A stretch of 64,000 nt of DNA from NCBI GenBank assembly GCA_045631645.1, contig JAZQVC010000009.1, forward strand, positions 4,419 to 68,418, written 5' to 3'. Source of the stretch: SIG459 sp045631645 (GTDB lineage Bacteria > Bacillota > Clostridia > Oscillospirales > Oscillospiraceae). The position numbers and the translations under genes were made by a program. This document shows, piece by piece, positions 9,049-17,059 of the stretch. Numbering within the stretch: position 1 is the first letter of the stretch; each line of letters opens with the position of its first letter. The notes beneath the pieces were generated by a model that had not been told where the DNA came from, did not search any database, and worked only from the letters and a program-made list of their open reading frames with translations.

Positions 9049-9885
9049 ATGTCTATTAAAACCTACAGACCTACCACTCCTGCACGTCGTCAGATGACTG
9101 TCTCCGGTTTCGACGGAGTTGACAAGCACGCACGTCCCGAAAAGAGCCTGGTAGAAGTTCTTAAGAAGCACGCCGGCCGCAACAGCTACGGCCACATCAC
9201 CGTTCGCCATAAGGGCGGCGGCAACCGTCAGAAGTACCGTGTCATCGACTTCAAGCGCAACAAGACCGATATGTTCGCTGAAGTTCTTCGCCTCGAGTAC
9301 GACCCCAACCGCAGCGCATTCATCGCTCTCGTTCAGTACGAGGACGGCGAGAAGCGTTACATTCTCGCTCCCAACGGCCTGAAGGCTGGCGACAAGATTG
9401 TCTCCGGCGCTGGCGCCGACATCATTGCCGGCAATGCACTGCCCCTCGCCAACATTCCTGTTGGTACCGTTATCCACAACATCGAGCTCTACCCCGGCAA
9501 GGGCGCTCAGCTCGTTCGCTCTGCAGGCGTCTCCGCTCAGCTCATGGCTAAGGAAGGCGATCTCGCAACCGTACGTCTCCCCTCCGGTGAGTACCGCAAG
9601 GTTCGCATGAGCTGCATGGCCACCATCGGCCAGGTCGGCAACATCGACCATGCAAACGTTCACATCGGTAAGGCTGGCCGTAAACGCCACATGGGCATTC
9701 GTCCCACCGTTCGCGGCTCTGTCATGAACCCCTGTGACCACCCCCACGGCGGTGGTGAGGGACGCAGCCCCATCGGCCGTCCCGGCCCTGTTACCCCCTG
9801 GGGTAAGCCCGCTCTCGGCTACAAGACCCGCAAGGCTAAGAACGCAAGTGATAAGTTCATAGTCAAGCGCCGCAACGCTAAGTAA
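9049..9885 (+). CDS. rplB: 50S ribosomal protein L2
   Basis: Core 50S protein required for subunit association and peptidyl transfer. The motif GRNSYGHITVRHKGGGNRQ and the C-terminal GSVMNPCDHPHGGGEGR loop with its essential histidine are present; length 278, normal. It sits 15 bases after rplW with GGGAGGGAG as ribosome site. Confidence 0.99.
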   Translation: MSIKTYRPTTPARRQMTVSGFDGVDKHARPEKSLVEVLKKHAGRNSYGHITVRHKGGGNRQKYRVIDFKRNKTDMFAEVLRLEYDPNRSAFIALVQYEDGEKRYILAPNGLKAGDKIVSGAGADIIAGNALPLANIPVGTVIHNIELYPGKGAQLVRSAGVSAQLMAKEGDLATVRLPSGEYRKVRMSCMATIGQVGNIDHANVHIGKAGRKRHMGIRPTVRGSVMNPCDHPHGGGEGRSPIGRPGPVTPWGKPALGYKTRKAKNASDKFIVKRRNAK

Positions 9886-9900
9886 GGAGGAGAAGAAGTA

Positions 9901-10173
9901 ATGAGTAGATCTGTTAAAAAAGGCCCCTTCGCTGCTCCTGAGCTTCTGAAGAGAGTCGACGAAATGAACAAGTCCGGCAACAAGCAGGTTGTAAAGACCT
10001 GGAGCCGCGCTTCCACCATCTTCCCCTCTTTCGTTGGACACACCATCGCTGTTCATGACGGTCGTCGTCACGTTCCCGTGTACGTCACCGAGGACATGGT
10101 CGGTCACAAGCTGGGTGAGTTCGCTCCCACCCGCACCTTCCGCGGTCACGCCGGAAGCAAGACTGGTAAGTAA
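9901..10173 (+). CDS. rpsS: 30S ribosomal protein S19
   Basis: 30S head protein that forms a complex with S13. MSRSVKKGPFAAPELLKRV and SRASTIFPSFVGHTIAVHDG are diagnostic; length 90. AAGGAGGAG stands ahead of the ATG. Confidence 0.99.
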   Translation: MSRSVKKGPFAAPELLKRVDEMNKSGNKQVVKTWSRASTIFPSFVGHTIAVHDGRRHVPVYVTEDMVGHKLGEFAPTRTFRGHAGSKTGK

Positions 10174-10188
10174 GGAGGAGATATTAAA

Positions 10189-10524
10189 ATGGAAGCAAAA
10201 GCACATCTGAAATTTGCACGCATATCTCCCAGAAAGGTCGGCATCGTATGCGACCTCATCCGCGGCAAGGACGTTAAGACCGCCCGCGCAATTCTCGCTA
10301 ACACCCCCAAGGCTGCAAGCGAGCTGCTGATCAAGGTTCTGGACAGCGCTGTTGCAAACGCAGAAAACAACCACGGCATGGATCCTGAGAAGCTCTACGT
10401 TTCCACCACCTATGCCAACGGCGGTCCCATTCTTAAGCGCGGCATGCCCCGTGCACAGGGCCGTATGTATCGCATCAACAAGAGAACCAGCCACATCACC
10501 ATCTGTGTGGCTGAGAGAAACTAA
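10189..10524 (+). CDS. rplV: 50S ribosomal protein L22
   Basis: Exit-tunnel protein. Conserved ARISPRKVGIVCDLIRGK near the start and the beta-hairpin RMYRINKRTSHITI at the C-terminus; length 111, normal. GGAGGAG precedes the ATG, with 15 bases from rpsS. Confidence 0.99.
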   Translation: MEAKAHLKFARISPRKVGIVCDLIRGKDVKTARAILANTPKAASELLIKVLDSAVANAENNHGMDPEKLYVSTTYANGGPILKRGMPRAQGRMYRINKRTSHITICVAERN

Positions 10525-10539
10525 GGGAGGAGGCAGAAT

Positions 10540-11388
10540 ATGGGACAGAAAGTTCATCCTCATGGCCTGCGCGTAGGCGTTATCAAGGACTGGGATTCCC
10601 GCTGGTACGCCAGAGCTGACAAGGTCGGCGACCTCATCGTTGAGGACTACAACATTCGTAAGTATCTGAAGAAGAACCTGTATTCCGCAGGCGTCCCCAC
10701 CATCGAGATCGAGCGCGACAGCGCAAAGGTTCGCATCTATATCCACTGCTCTCGTCCCGGCGTCGTTATCGGCAAGGGCGGCACTGAGATCGAGCGTATC
10801 CGTCTCGAGGTTGAAAAGATGATCGGCAAGCCCGTTGCTCTCAGCATCGTGGAAGTCCGTACTCCCGACACCAACGCACAGCTGGTTGCTGAGAACATCG
10901 CTGCTCAGATTGAGAAGCGTATCAGCCAGCGCCGTGCAATGAAGAACGCCATCGGCCGCGCAATGCGCATGGGCGCTCTCGGTATCAAGGTCATGTGCTC
11001 CGGCCGTCTGGGCGGACGCGAGATCGCAGGTGTTGAGCAGTATCACGAGGGTACCATTCCCCTCCAGACCATTCGCGCTGACATCGACTACGGCTTCGCT
11101 GAGGCTGCCACCACTTATGGCCGCATCGGCGTTAAGGTTTGGATCTACAAGGGCGAAGTCCTGAGCCAGACCCTCCGTACCACTCCCCGCGTAATGGACA
11201 TGAACAAGCGTGACGACAAGCGTCGTGACCGTCGTGACAACAACCGCCGTGGCGGCGACCGCCGTCAGGGTGGCTACAATCGCGAGAACCGTGGCGAAAA
11301 CCGCGGCAACTTCAATCGCGAGAACCGTGGCCAGGGCTACAATCGTGGTCCCCGCCCCGCAGCAGCTAAGGAAGGAGGCAACGCATAA
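10540..11388 (+). CDS. rpsC: 30S ribosomal protein S3 with extended Arg/Gly/Asn-rich tail
   Basis: mRNA-entry-channel protein with a KH domain (VVIGKGGTEIERIR) and the S3 C-terminal domain (KVMCSGRLGGREIA). The globular part ends near residue 222. It is followed by about 60 extra residues dominated by R, D, N, G and Q, with repeated units such as RRDNNRRGGDRR and NRENRG. Ordinary S3 is about 210-230 residues; this one is 282. The tail is probably disordered and may bind RNA. The stop shares one base with the rplP start. Confidence 0.98.
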   Translation: MGQKVHPHGLRVGVIKDWDSRWYARADKVGDLIVEDYNIRKYLKKNLYSAGVPTIEIERDSAKVRIYIHCSRPGVVIGKGGTEIERIRLEVEKMIGKPVALSIVEVRTPDTNAQLVAENIAAQIEKRISQRRAMKNAIGRAMRMGALGIKVMCSGRLGGREIAGVEQYHEGTIPLQTIRADIDYGFAEAATTYGRIGVKVWIYKGEVLSQTLRTTPRVMDMNKRDDKRRDRRDNNRRGGDRRQGGYNRENRGENRGNFNRENRGQGYNRGPRPAAAKEGGNA

Positions 11389-11816
11389 TGCTTCTGCCTA
11401 AGAGAGTTAAGTACCGTCGCCAGCAGCGCGGTCGCATGAAGGGCAAGGCTTCCCGTGGCAATTTCATTGCTTACGGTGAGTACGGCATCGTTGCCACCGA
11501 GCCCGCATGGATTACCAGCAACCAGATCGAGGCAGCTCGTATTGCCATCAACCGTTACATGAAGCGTGGCGGTAACGTCTGGATCAAGATCTTCCCCGAC
11601 AAGCCCATCACCCAGAAGCCTGCTGAAACCCGAATGGGTTCCGGTAAGGGTTCTCCCGAGTACTGGGTTGCAGTAGTTAAGCCCGGCCGCGTCCTCTTCG
11701 AGGTTGCCGGTGTTTCCGAGGAAGTTGCCTACGAGGCACTGCGTCTTGCAAGCCACAAGCTGCCCTGCAAGACCAAGATAATCGCCCGTGAGAATTCTGA
11801 GAACGGTGGTGAATAA
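11388..11816 (+). CDS. rplP: 50S ribosomal protein L16
   Basis: Protein beside the A-site tRNA elbow. MLLPKRVKYRRQQRGRMKG and the MGSGKGSPEYWVAVVKPGR segment are diagnostic; length 142. Starts one base inside the rpsC stop (TAATG). Confidence 0.99.
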   Translation: MLLPKRVKYRRQQRGRMKGKASRGNFIAYGEYGIVATEPAWITSNQIEAARIAINRYMKRGGNVWIKIFPDKPITQKPAETRMGSGKGSPEYWVAVVKPGRVLFEVAGVSEEVAYEALRLASHKLPCKTKIIARENSENGGE

Positions 11817-11817
11817 G

Positions 11818-12006
11818 ATGAAGGCAGCAGAAATCCGCAATATGTCCGCTACTGAGCTTGAAGCCAAGCTCGTCGAGCTGAAGAAGGATCTCTTCATGCT
11901 CCGCATGCAGCACGCTACCAACCATCTTGACAACCCCGTTAAGATTTCCGCAGTGCGCCGTGATATCGCTCGCGTCAAGACCGTCCTGCGCGAGAAGCAG
12001 AACTGA
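11818..12006 (+). CDS. rpmC: 50S ribosomal protein L29
   Basis: Two-helix protein at the tunnel exit that helps dock trigger factor. The sequence starts MKAAEIRNMSATELEAKL and ends RDIARVKTVLREKQN, 62 residues. The frame extends upstream to 11788, but the ATG at 11818, one base after the rplP stop codon, gives the normal family length. Confidence 0.98.
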   Translation: MKAAEIRNMSATELEAKLVELKKDLFMLRMQHATNHLDNPVKISAVRRDIARVKTVLREKQN

Positions 12007-12020
12007 GGAGGTAAGCGAAA

Positions 12021-12284
12021 ATGAACGAAATTAGAACTACTTCCCGTAAGACCCGCGTAGGCAAGGTCGTTTCCGACAAGATGGACAAGACTGTTGTCGT
12101 CATCGTTGAGGACCGCGTTGCTCACCCCGTCTACAAGAAGATCATTAAGAAGACCTATCGTCTCAAGGCCCACGACGAAATGAACGAGTGCGGCGTTGGC
12201 GATACCGTTAAAGTGATGGAGACCCGCCCCCTGTCCAAGGACAAGCGTTGGCGCGTTGTCGAAATCGTAGAAAAGGCTAAGTAA
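12021..12284 (+). CDS. rpsQ: 30S ribosomal protein S17
   Basis: 16S rRNA-binding OB-fold protein. Carries the family core GKVVSDKMDKTVVV and the end segment ETRPLSKDKRWRVVEI; length 87. TGAGGAGG stands before the start. Confidence 0.99.
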   Translation: MNEIRTTSRKTRVGKVVSDKMDKTVVVIVEDRVAHPVYKKIIKKTYRLKAHDEMNECGVGDTVKVMETRPLSKDKRWRVVEIVEKAK

Positions 12285-12299
12285 GGAGGGGAACCGAAA

Positions 12300-12668
12300 A
12301 TGATACAGGAAGAAAGCTATCTGAAGGTCGCCGACAATACCGGCGCCAAGGAAATCAAGTGCATCCGCGTTCTGGGCGGCAGCAAGCGCAAGTACGGCAA
12401 CATCGGTGACATCATCGTTGCTTCCGTTCGTAAGGCTGCTCCCGGCGGTCAGGTTAAGAAGGGTGACGTCGTTAAGGCTGTTATCGTTCGCTCCGCAAAG
12501 GGCGTTCGTCGCGCTGACGGTACCTACGTTCGCTTTGACGAGAACGCTGCCGTTCTCATCAAGGAAGACAAGACCCCCCGCGGCACTCGTATCTTTGGAC
12601 CCGTCGCTCGTGAGCTGCGTGACAAGGAATTCATGAAGATCCTGTCCCTGGCTCCCGAAGTGATCTAA
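12300..12668 (+). CDS. rplN: 50S ribosomal protein L14
   Basis: Intersubunit-bridge protein and docking site of RsfS. MIQEESYLKVADNTGAKEI and TRIFGPVARELR are diagnostic; length 122. Preceded by AAGGAGGGG. Confidence 0.99.
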   Translation: MIQEESYLKVADNTGAKEIKCIRVLGGSKRKYGNIGDIIVASVRKAAPGGQVKKGDVVKAVIVRSAKGVRRADGTYVRFDENAAVLIKEDKTPRGTRIFGPVARELRDKEFMKILSLAPEVI

Positions 12669-12683
12669 TGGAGGGCTCGAAGT

Positions 12684-12989
12684 ATGAACATCAAAAGAGA
12701 CGATAAAGTTATAGTTCTTTCCGGCAAGGACAAGGGCAAGGAAGGCAAAGTCCTCTCCGTCGACCCCAAGGCCGGCAAGGTCATCGTTGAGGGCGTAAGC
12801 GTTGCTTCCAAGCACTCCAAGCCCCGCAAGCAGGGCGAAAAGGGCGGCATCATCAAGATTGAGACCCCCATCTACGCCTGCAAGGTTATGGTTGTTTGCC
12901 CCAAGTGCGGCAAGGCCACCCGCGTTGCACACAAGCTCGAGAACGGCAAGAACGTTCGCGTTTGCAAGAAGTGCGGCGCTACCATGTAA
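12684..12989 (+). CDS. rplX: 50S ribosomal protein L24
   Basis: Assembly-initiator protein with a KOW motif (DKVIVLSGKDKGKEGKVLSV). At the C-terminus it has two CxxC pairs (CPKCGK and CKKCGA), a zinc-binding form. Length 101. TGGAGG stands before the start. Confidence 0.98.
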   Translation: MNIKRDDKVIVLSGKDKGKEGKVLSVDPKAGKVIVEGVSVASKHSKPRKQGEKGGIIKIETPIYACKVMVVCPKCGKATRVAHKLENGKNVRVCKKCGATM

Positions 12990-13008
12990 GAGAGGAGAGT
13001 AGACAGTT

Positions 13009-13554
13009 ATGACCAGAATGAAGAAAAAGTACCTGGAGGAAGTCGCTCCCGCTCTGATGGAGAAGTTCCAGTACAAGTCCACCATGCAGATTCCCCGCAT
13101 CGACAAGATCGTTGTATCCGTCGGCTGCGGCGACTGCAAGGATAACAACAAGGCTCTCGACGCTGTCATTAAGGACATCAGCGCTATCACCGGTCAGAAG
13201 GCCGTTGCTACCGCTGCCAAGAAGAGCGTTGCTAACTTCAAGCTCCGTGAGGGCATGAAGGTTGGCGTTAAGGTCACCCTGCGTCAGGATCGCATGTGGG
13301 AGTTCATGGATCGTCTGTTCAACGTGGCTCTGCCCCGTGTTCGTGACTTCCGTGGCATCTCCGCAGATGCATTCGACGGCCGCGGCAACTACAGCCTCGG
13401 TATCAAGGAGCAGATCATCTTCCCCGAAATCGACTACGATAAGATCGAGAAGCTCCGTGGCATGAACATTGCCATCACCACCACCGCTAAGACCGACGAA
13501 GAGGCACGCGAGCTTCTCAAGCTCATGGGCGCTCCCTTCGTAAACAAGGACTAA
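13009..13554 (+). CDS. rplE: 50S ribosomal protein L5
   Basis: 5S rRNA-binding protein contacting the P-site tRNA. The family pattern PRIDKIVVSVGCGD and the segment GLPRVRDFRG (here ALPRVRDFRG) are present; length 181. It lies between rplX and rpsZ as usual in the spc operon. Confidence 0.99.
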   Translation: MTRMKKKYLEEVAPALMEKFQYKSTMQIPRIDKIVVSVGCGDCKDNNKALDAVIKDISAITGQKAVATAAKKSVANFKLREGMKVGVKVTLRQDRMWEFMDRLFNVALPRVRDFRGISADAFDGRGNYSLGIKEQIIFPEIDYDKIEKLRGMNIAITTTAKTDEEARELLKLMGAPFVNKD

Positions 13555-13573
13555 GGGAAGGAGATAATTAGTT

Positions 13574-13759
13574 ATGGCAAAGACTTCTATGAAAGTTAAG
13601 CAGGCTCGCCCCGCTAAGTACTCCACCCGCGCTTACAACCGTTGCAAGATCTGCGGCCGTCCCCACGCTTACCTGCGTGACTACGGCATCTGCCGTATCT
13701 GCTTCCGCGAGCTGGCTTACAAGGGCCAGATTCCCGGCGTACGCAAGGCTTCTTTCTAA
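13574..13759 (+). CDS. rpsZ: 30S ribosomal protein S14, zinc-binding type Z
   Basis: Short (61-residue) zinc form of S14 with CKICGR and CRICFRE pairs coordinating one zinc, and the family end QIPGVRKASF. This is the standard form in Firmicutes. It is the last gene before a 770-base break in the operon, where rpsH would normally follow directly. Confidence 0.99.
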   Translation: MAKTSMKVKQARPAKYSTRAYNRCKICGRPHAYLRDYGICRICFRELAYKGQIPGVRKASF

Positions 13760-13788
13760 GAGCGGTTTGTAATTTTCCACAATACTTC

Positions 13789-13835
13789 ATGGCGGCGTCT
13801 TGTCGTACTCGCAGTACTGTCTGCGACGCCGCCAT
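13789..13835 (+). repeat. Long perfect inverted repeat after rpsZ
   Basis: ATGGCGGCGTC (13789-13799) pairs perfectly with GACGCCGCCAT (13825-13835). Inside lies a smaller hairpin, GTACT-CGC-AGTAC. No T-tract follows, so this is more likely an RNA-processing or protein-binding structure than a terminator. Confidence 0.75.
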
Positions 13836-13995
13836 CTTGTCTTGCGAAAAATTCCTGCACCTTTATTGGCTGAAACTTGTCAAGGTTTTTGTTGCGCCGC
13901 CAGGCCGTGCTTTGGTCACGGTACCTGTGGACACGATTTCCCAGACTCATATCAAGCCCGATTTTGGTGCCGGTTGGCATCTATTGCTGCACTTC

Positions 13996-14039
13996 AAATC
14001 CGCCCGGATGGATATAATTATCCCGTCCGGCGGATTTTT
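13996..14039 (+). terminator. Intrinsic terminator inside the spc operon, after rpsZ
   Basis: AAATCCGCC-GGA...TCC-GGCGGATTT forms a long GC-rich stem (13996-14037), with an inner GGATA/TATCC pairing and a T-run to 14039. It should stop most transcription arriving from the S10 promoter. Confidence 0.85.
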
Positions 14040-14256
14040 GTCCCCAAAATTACGACACACCCGGCGCGGTCGTAAGATTTTATCACCGTTCCGATTCGTC
14101 GGAGGCGGCAATTTGTGCCTTTGGAAACGACGTTTTCCACAGCTTTTTTGACAGGATTTTCCCTGATTTGGGAGGCTCTTGTGATATTGCACAAAAGCGG
14201 GGGCTAAAAAGCCCTTAAAAGCATTGAAAAATCAAGCTTTTTTATTTAAAAAAGAC

Positions 14257-14286
14257 TTTACAAATGCGAGTGTGCAATGGTATAAT
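14257..14286 (+). promoter_or_regulatory. Sigma-A promoter upstream of rpsH
   Basis: TTTACA at 14257-14262, an 18-base spacer and a perfect TATAAT at 14281-14286. It should restart transcription of the second half of the ribosomal cluster, from rpsH onward. Confidence 0.82.
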
Positions 14287-14292
14287 AAGTCG

Positions 14293-14529
14293 ATTGCGGC
14301 TCTGAGAAAGGAAGGTTCTGGATGCCCTCCCGACGAAGCGTCCGATCACATAAAAAAGCACTGAAAACGCAGGGATAAATCTCTGCGGTTTTGGCGCGAA
14401 AGAAGCGGTGAGTCGCTGCCGCAATAATAGCGACTGGGATGACGAAAGGCCGCGGCTAATCATGTATTAGCGCGGAACCTCGCCGCCCAAACCGCAAAAG
14501 CGGTAACTCTAAAACAGGAGGAAAACAAA
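14293..14529 (+). promoter_or_regulatory. Structured leader RNA of rpsH, candidate r-protein feedback element
   Basis: About 237 untranslated bases precede rpsH. Clear hairpins are AACGCAG.../CTGCGGTT (near 14368-14392), GCTAAT-N5-ATTAGC enclosed by CCGC/GCGG (near 14450-14475), and ACCGC-AAAA-GCGGT (near 14491-14504) just before the ribosome site AGGAGG. S8, encoded by the next gene, regulates spc operons by binding an rRNA-like helix in other bacteria. Its use here is inferred. Confidence 0.55.
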
Positions 14530-14928
14530 ATGCAGATCACTGACCCCATCGCAGATATGCTGACCCGTATCCGCAACGCCGGTACCGCAAAGCATGAAAC
14601 CGTGGATGTTCCTGCTTCCAAGATGAAGAAGGCCATTGCTCAGATCCTTCTCGACGAAGGCTACATCAAGAGCTTCCAGATCATCGAAGATGGCACCCAG
14701 GGCATCATCCGCATCACTCTCAAGTATCTCCCCGGCAAGGAGAAGGCAATCCAGGGCCTCCGCCGTGTCAGCAAGCCCGGCCTCCGCGTGTACGCCGGCG
14801 CAGACGAGCTTCCCCGCGTCCTCAAGGGCCTGGGCATAGCTATCATCTCCACCTCCAAGGGCATCATGACCGACAAGGCAGCTCGCGCAGCTAACGTCGG
14901 CGGCGAAGTCCTGGCATTCGTATGGTAA
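14530..14928 (+). CDS. rpsH: 30S ribosomal protein S8
   Basis: Central 16S rRNA-binding protein and known autogenous regulator in other bacteria. MQITDPIADMLTRIRNAG and the C-terminal STSKGIMTDKAARAANVGGE are diagnostic; length 132. It is the first gene after the internal promoter and structured leader. Confidence 0.99.
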   Translation: MQITDPIADMLTRIRNAGTAKHETVDVPASKMKKAIAQILLDEGYIKSFQIIEDGTQGIIRITLKYLPGKEKAIQGLRRVSKPGLRVYAGADELPRVLKGLGIAIISTSKGIMTDKAARAANVGGEVLAFVW

Positions 14929-14943
14929 GGAGGGTATTGAACA

Positions 14944-15486
14944 ATGTCTAGAATTGGTAGAGCCCCCATCACCGTTCCTGCCGGAGTGGAAGTTAAGGTT
15001 GACGCAAACAACCACATCACTGTCAAGGGCCCCAAGGGCACCCTTGAGAGAGACCTCGTTCCCCAGATCAAGGTCGAAGTTGCAGAAGGCGTTATCAACG
15101 TCTCCCGTCCCAACGATGAGAAGCAGAACCGTGCTCTCCACGGCCTGACCCGCACCCTCGTTGCAAACATGGTCACCGGTGTTACCGAAGGCTACAAGAA
15201 GACTCTTGAAGTTAACGGTGTCGGTTATCGTTGCGCCAAGGAAGGCAACAAGCTCGTTATGAACATTGGTTACTCTCATCCTGTCAACGTTGAGGAAATC
15301 GACGGCATCGTCATCGAAGTTCCCAACGCAAACACTGTTGTTATCAACGGTATCGACAAGCAGAAGGTCGGCCAGTTCGCAGCAGACGTTCGTGCAAAGA
15401 GACCTCCCGAGCCTTACAAGGGCAAGGGCATCAAGTACTCTGACGAAGTTGTCCGCCGCAAAGAAGGCAAGACCGGTTCTAAGTAA
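14944..15486 (+). CDS. rplF: 50S ribosomal protein L6
   Basis: Two-domain protein near the sarcin-ricin loop. MSRIGRAPITVPAGV and the C-terminal RAKRPPEPYKGKGIKY are diagnostic; length 180. AAGGAGGG stands ahead of the start. Confidence 0.99.
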   Translation: MSRIGRAPITVPAGVEVKVDANNHITVKGPKGTLERDLVPQIKVEVAEGVINVSRPNDEKQNRALHGLTRTLVANMVTGVTEGYKKTLEVNGVGYRCAKEGNKLVMNIGYSHPVNVEEIDGIVIEVPNANTVVINGIDKQKVGQFAADVRAKRPPEPYKGKGIKYSDEVVRRKEGKTGSK

Positions 15487-15502
15487 ACGGAGGTGCGCCT
15501 AA

Positions 15503-15862
15503 ATGATTAACAGACCTGATACCAGAGGACAGCGCATCAAGCGCCACAACAGAGTTCGCGGCAAGATCTCCGGCACCGCTGAGAGACCCCGTCTCTGTGT
15601 TTTCAGAAGCGAAAAGAACATCTACGCTCAGATCATCGACGACGTAGCAGGCAACACCCTCGTTGCTGCTTCCTCCGTTGAAAAGGATTTTGAGCTTTCC
15701 GGTTCCAACAAGGAAGGCGCTCGCGCTGTTGGCAAGCTCGTTGCTGAGCGTGCACTGCAGAAGGGCATCGAAGAGGTCGTATTCGACCGCGGCGGCTACA
15801 TCTATCACGGCCGCGTTATGGAACTGGCAGAAGGCGCCCGCGAAGGCGGCCTGAAATTCTAA
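15503..15862 (+). CDS. rplR: 50S ribosomal protein L18
   Basis: 5S rRNA-binding protein. Family motifs RPRLCVFRSEKNIYAQIIDD and the terminal VVFDRGGYIYHGRVMELAEGAREGGL are clear; length 119. Preceded by ACGGAGG. Confidence 0.99.
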   Translation: MINRPDTRGQRIKRHNRVRGKISGTAERPRLCVFRSEKNIYAQIIDDVAGNTLVAASSVEKDFELSGSNKEGARAVGKLVAERALQKGIEEVVFDRGGYIYHGRVMELAEGAREGGLKF

Positions 15863-15881
15863 GGGGAGGAGGAAACTAATT

Positions 15882-16406
15882 ATGGCATACGAAAGAAACA
15901 ATCGTCGTCGCAATGACGAGGAAGTTCAGAGCGAATTTACCGAGAAAGTAGTTTCCCTGAACCGTGTATCTAAGACCGTTAAGGGCGGCCGTGTTGCTAA
16001 GTTCAGCGCACTGTGCGTCGTCGGCGACGGCAAGGGCCGCGTTGGTTACGGCCTTGGCAAGGCAAACGAAGTTTCCGAAGCTATCCGCAAGGGACTTGAG
16101 GATGCCAAGAAGAACATTGTTACCGTTACTCTCGAGGGTACCACCATTCCTCACGAGATCGTCGGTGAAGCTGGCGCAGGCCGCGTCCTGCTGATGCCCG
16201 CTCCCGAAGGTACCGGCGTTATCGCTGGCGGTGCAGTTCGTGCAGTTGTTGAAGCAGCCGGTATCAAGAACATTCGTACCAAGTGCCTGCGCACCAACAA
16301 CCCCCAGAACGTTGTAAGAGCTACCATGGCTGGCCTGAAGGCTCTCCGCAACGCAGAGCAGGTTGCAGCCGTTCGCGGCAAGACCGCTGCTGAAATCAAG
16401 GCATAA
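15882..16406 (+). CDS. rpsE: 30S ribosomal protein S5
   Basis: Decoding-fidelity protein of the 30S body. The double-stranded-RNA-binding fold is recognised by NRVSKTVKGGRVAKFSAL and the second domain by GTGVIAGGAVRAVVEAAGI; length 174. AGGGGAGGAGG precedes the ATG. Confidence 0.99.
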   Translation: MAYERNNRRRNDEEVQSEFTEKVVSLNRVSKTVKGGRVAKFSALCVVGDGKGRVGYGLGKANEVSEAIRKGLEDAKKNIVTVTLEGTTIPHEIVGEAGAGRVLLMPAPEGTGVIAGGAVRAVVEAAGIKNIRTKCLRTNNPQNVVRATMAGLKALRNAEQVAAVRGKTAAEIKA

Positions 16407-16421
16407 GGAGGGCTTAAGACT

Positions 16422-16604
16422 ATGGCAAATCTTAGAATTAAGCTCGTCAAGAGCCTCAGCGGTAGAATTGAAAAGCACATCGCTACCGCAAATTCCCTCG
16501 GTCTGCACAAGATCGGCAATGAGACCGTGCAGCCTGACAACCCCCAGACCCGCGGCAAGATCGCCAAGATCGGCTATCTGCTCCAGGTTACCGAAGAAGA
16601 ATAA
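16422..16604 (+). CDS. rpmD: 50S ribosomal protein L30
   Basis: Small 60-residue protein with the family pattern LRIKLVKSLSGR and SLGLHKIGNETVQPDNPQTRGKIAKI. Usual position between rpsE and rplO. The start is preceded by AAGGAGGG. Confidence 0.98.
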   Translation: MANLRIKLVKSLSGRIEKHIATANSLGLHKIGNETVQPDNPQTRGKIAKIGYLLQVTEEE

Positions 16605-16618
16605 GGAGGGCCCTATAA

Positions 16619-17059
16619 ATGAAACTCAATGAACTTTCCCCCGCAATGGGCTCCACTCACGTTGCTAAGCGCAAGGGCCGCGGCCACGCTACCGGCAACG
16701 GCAAGACCGCAGGTCGCGGTCACAAGGGCCAGAAGGCACGCTCCGGCGGCGGCGTTCGCGTCGGCTTCGAAGGCGGCCAGATGCCCCTCGCACGTCGTAT
16801 CCCCAAGAGAGGCTTCAACAACATCTTTGCTAAGCCCCTCAACGAGATCAATGTCTCCGCTCTGGAGAAGTTCGAAAACGGCGCTGTTGTAGACACTCAG
16901 GCTCTCCTGGATGCTGGCATCCTGAGCAAGTGCGTCTACGGTTTCAAGGTTCTCGGTAATGGCAACATCACCAAGAGCATTACTGTCAAGGCTGCTGCAT
17001 TCTCCGAGTCTGCTAAGGCCAAGATCGAGGCTGCAGGCGGAAAGGCAGAGGTGGTATAA
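16619..17059 (+). CDS. rplO: 50S ribosomal protein L15
   Basis: Late-assembly protein. The N-terminal basic segment RKGRGHATGNGKTAGRGHKG and the GFEGGQMPLARRIPKRGF motif are diagnostic; length 146. Its stop codon touches the secY start directly. Confidence 0.99.
   Translation: MKLNELSPAMGSTHVAKRKGRGHATGNGKTAGRGHKGQKARSGGGVRVGFEGGQMPLARRIPKRGFNNIFAKPLNEINVSALEKFENGAVVDTQALLDAGILSKCVYGFKVLGNGNITKSITVKAAAFSESAKAKIEAAGGKAEVV

Noticed and set aside
8662..13190. Long minus-strand open frames (794 and 617 codons) opposite the ribosomal protein genes
   Set aside because: They are shadows of strongly codon-biased r-protein genes; composition is low-complexity and no family is recognisable.
13789..14151. 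120-codon frame in the gap between rpsZ and rpsH
   Set aside because: It runs through an inverted repeat and a terminator, has no ribosome site and no family resemblance.
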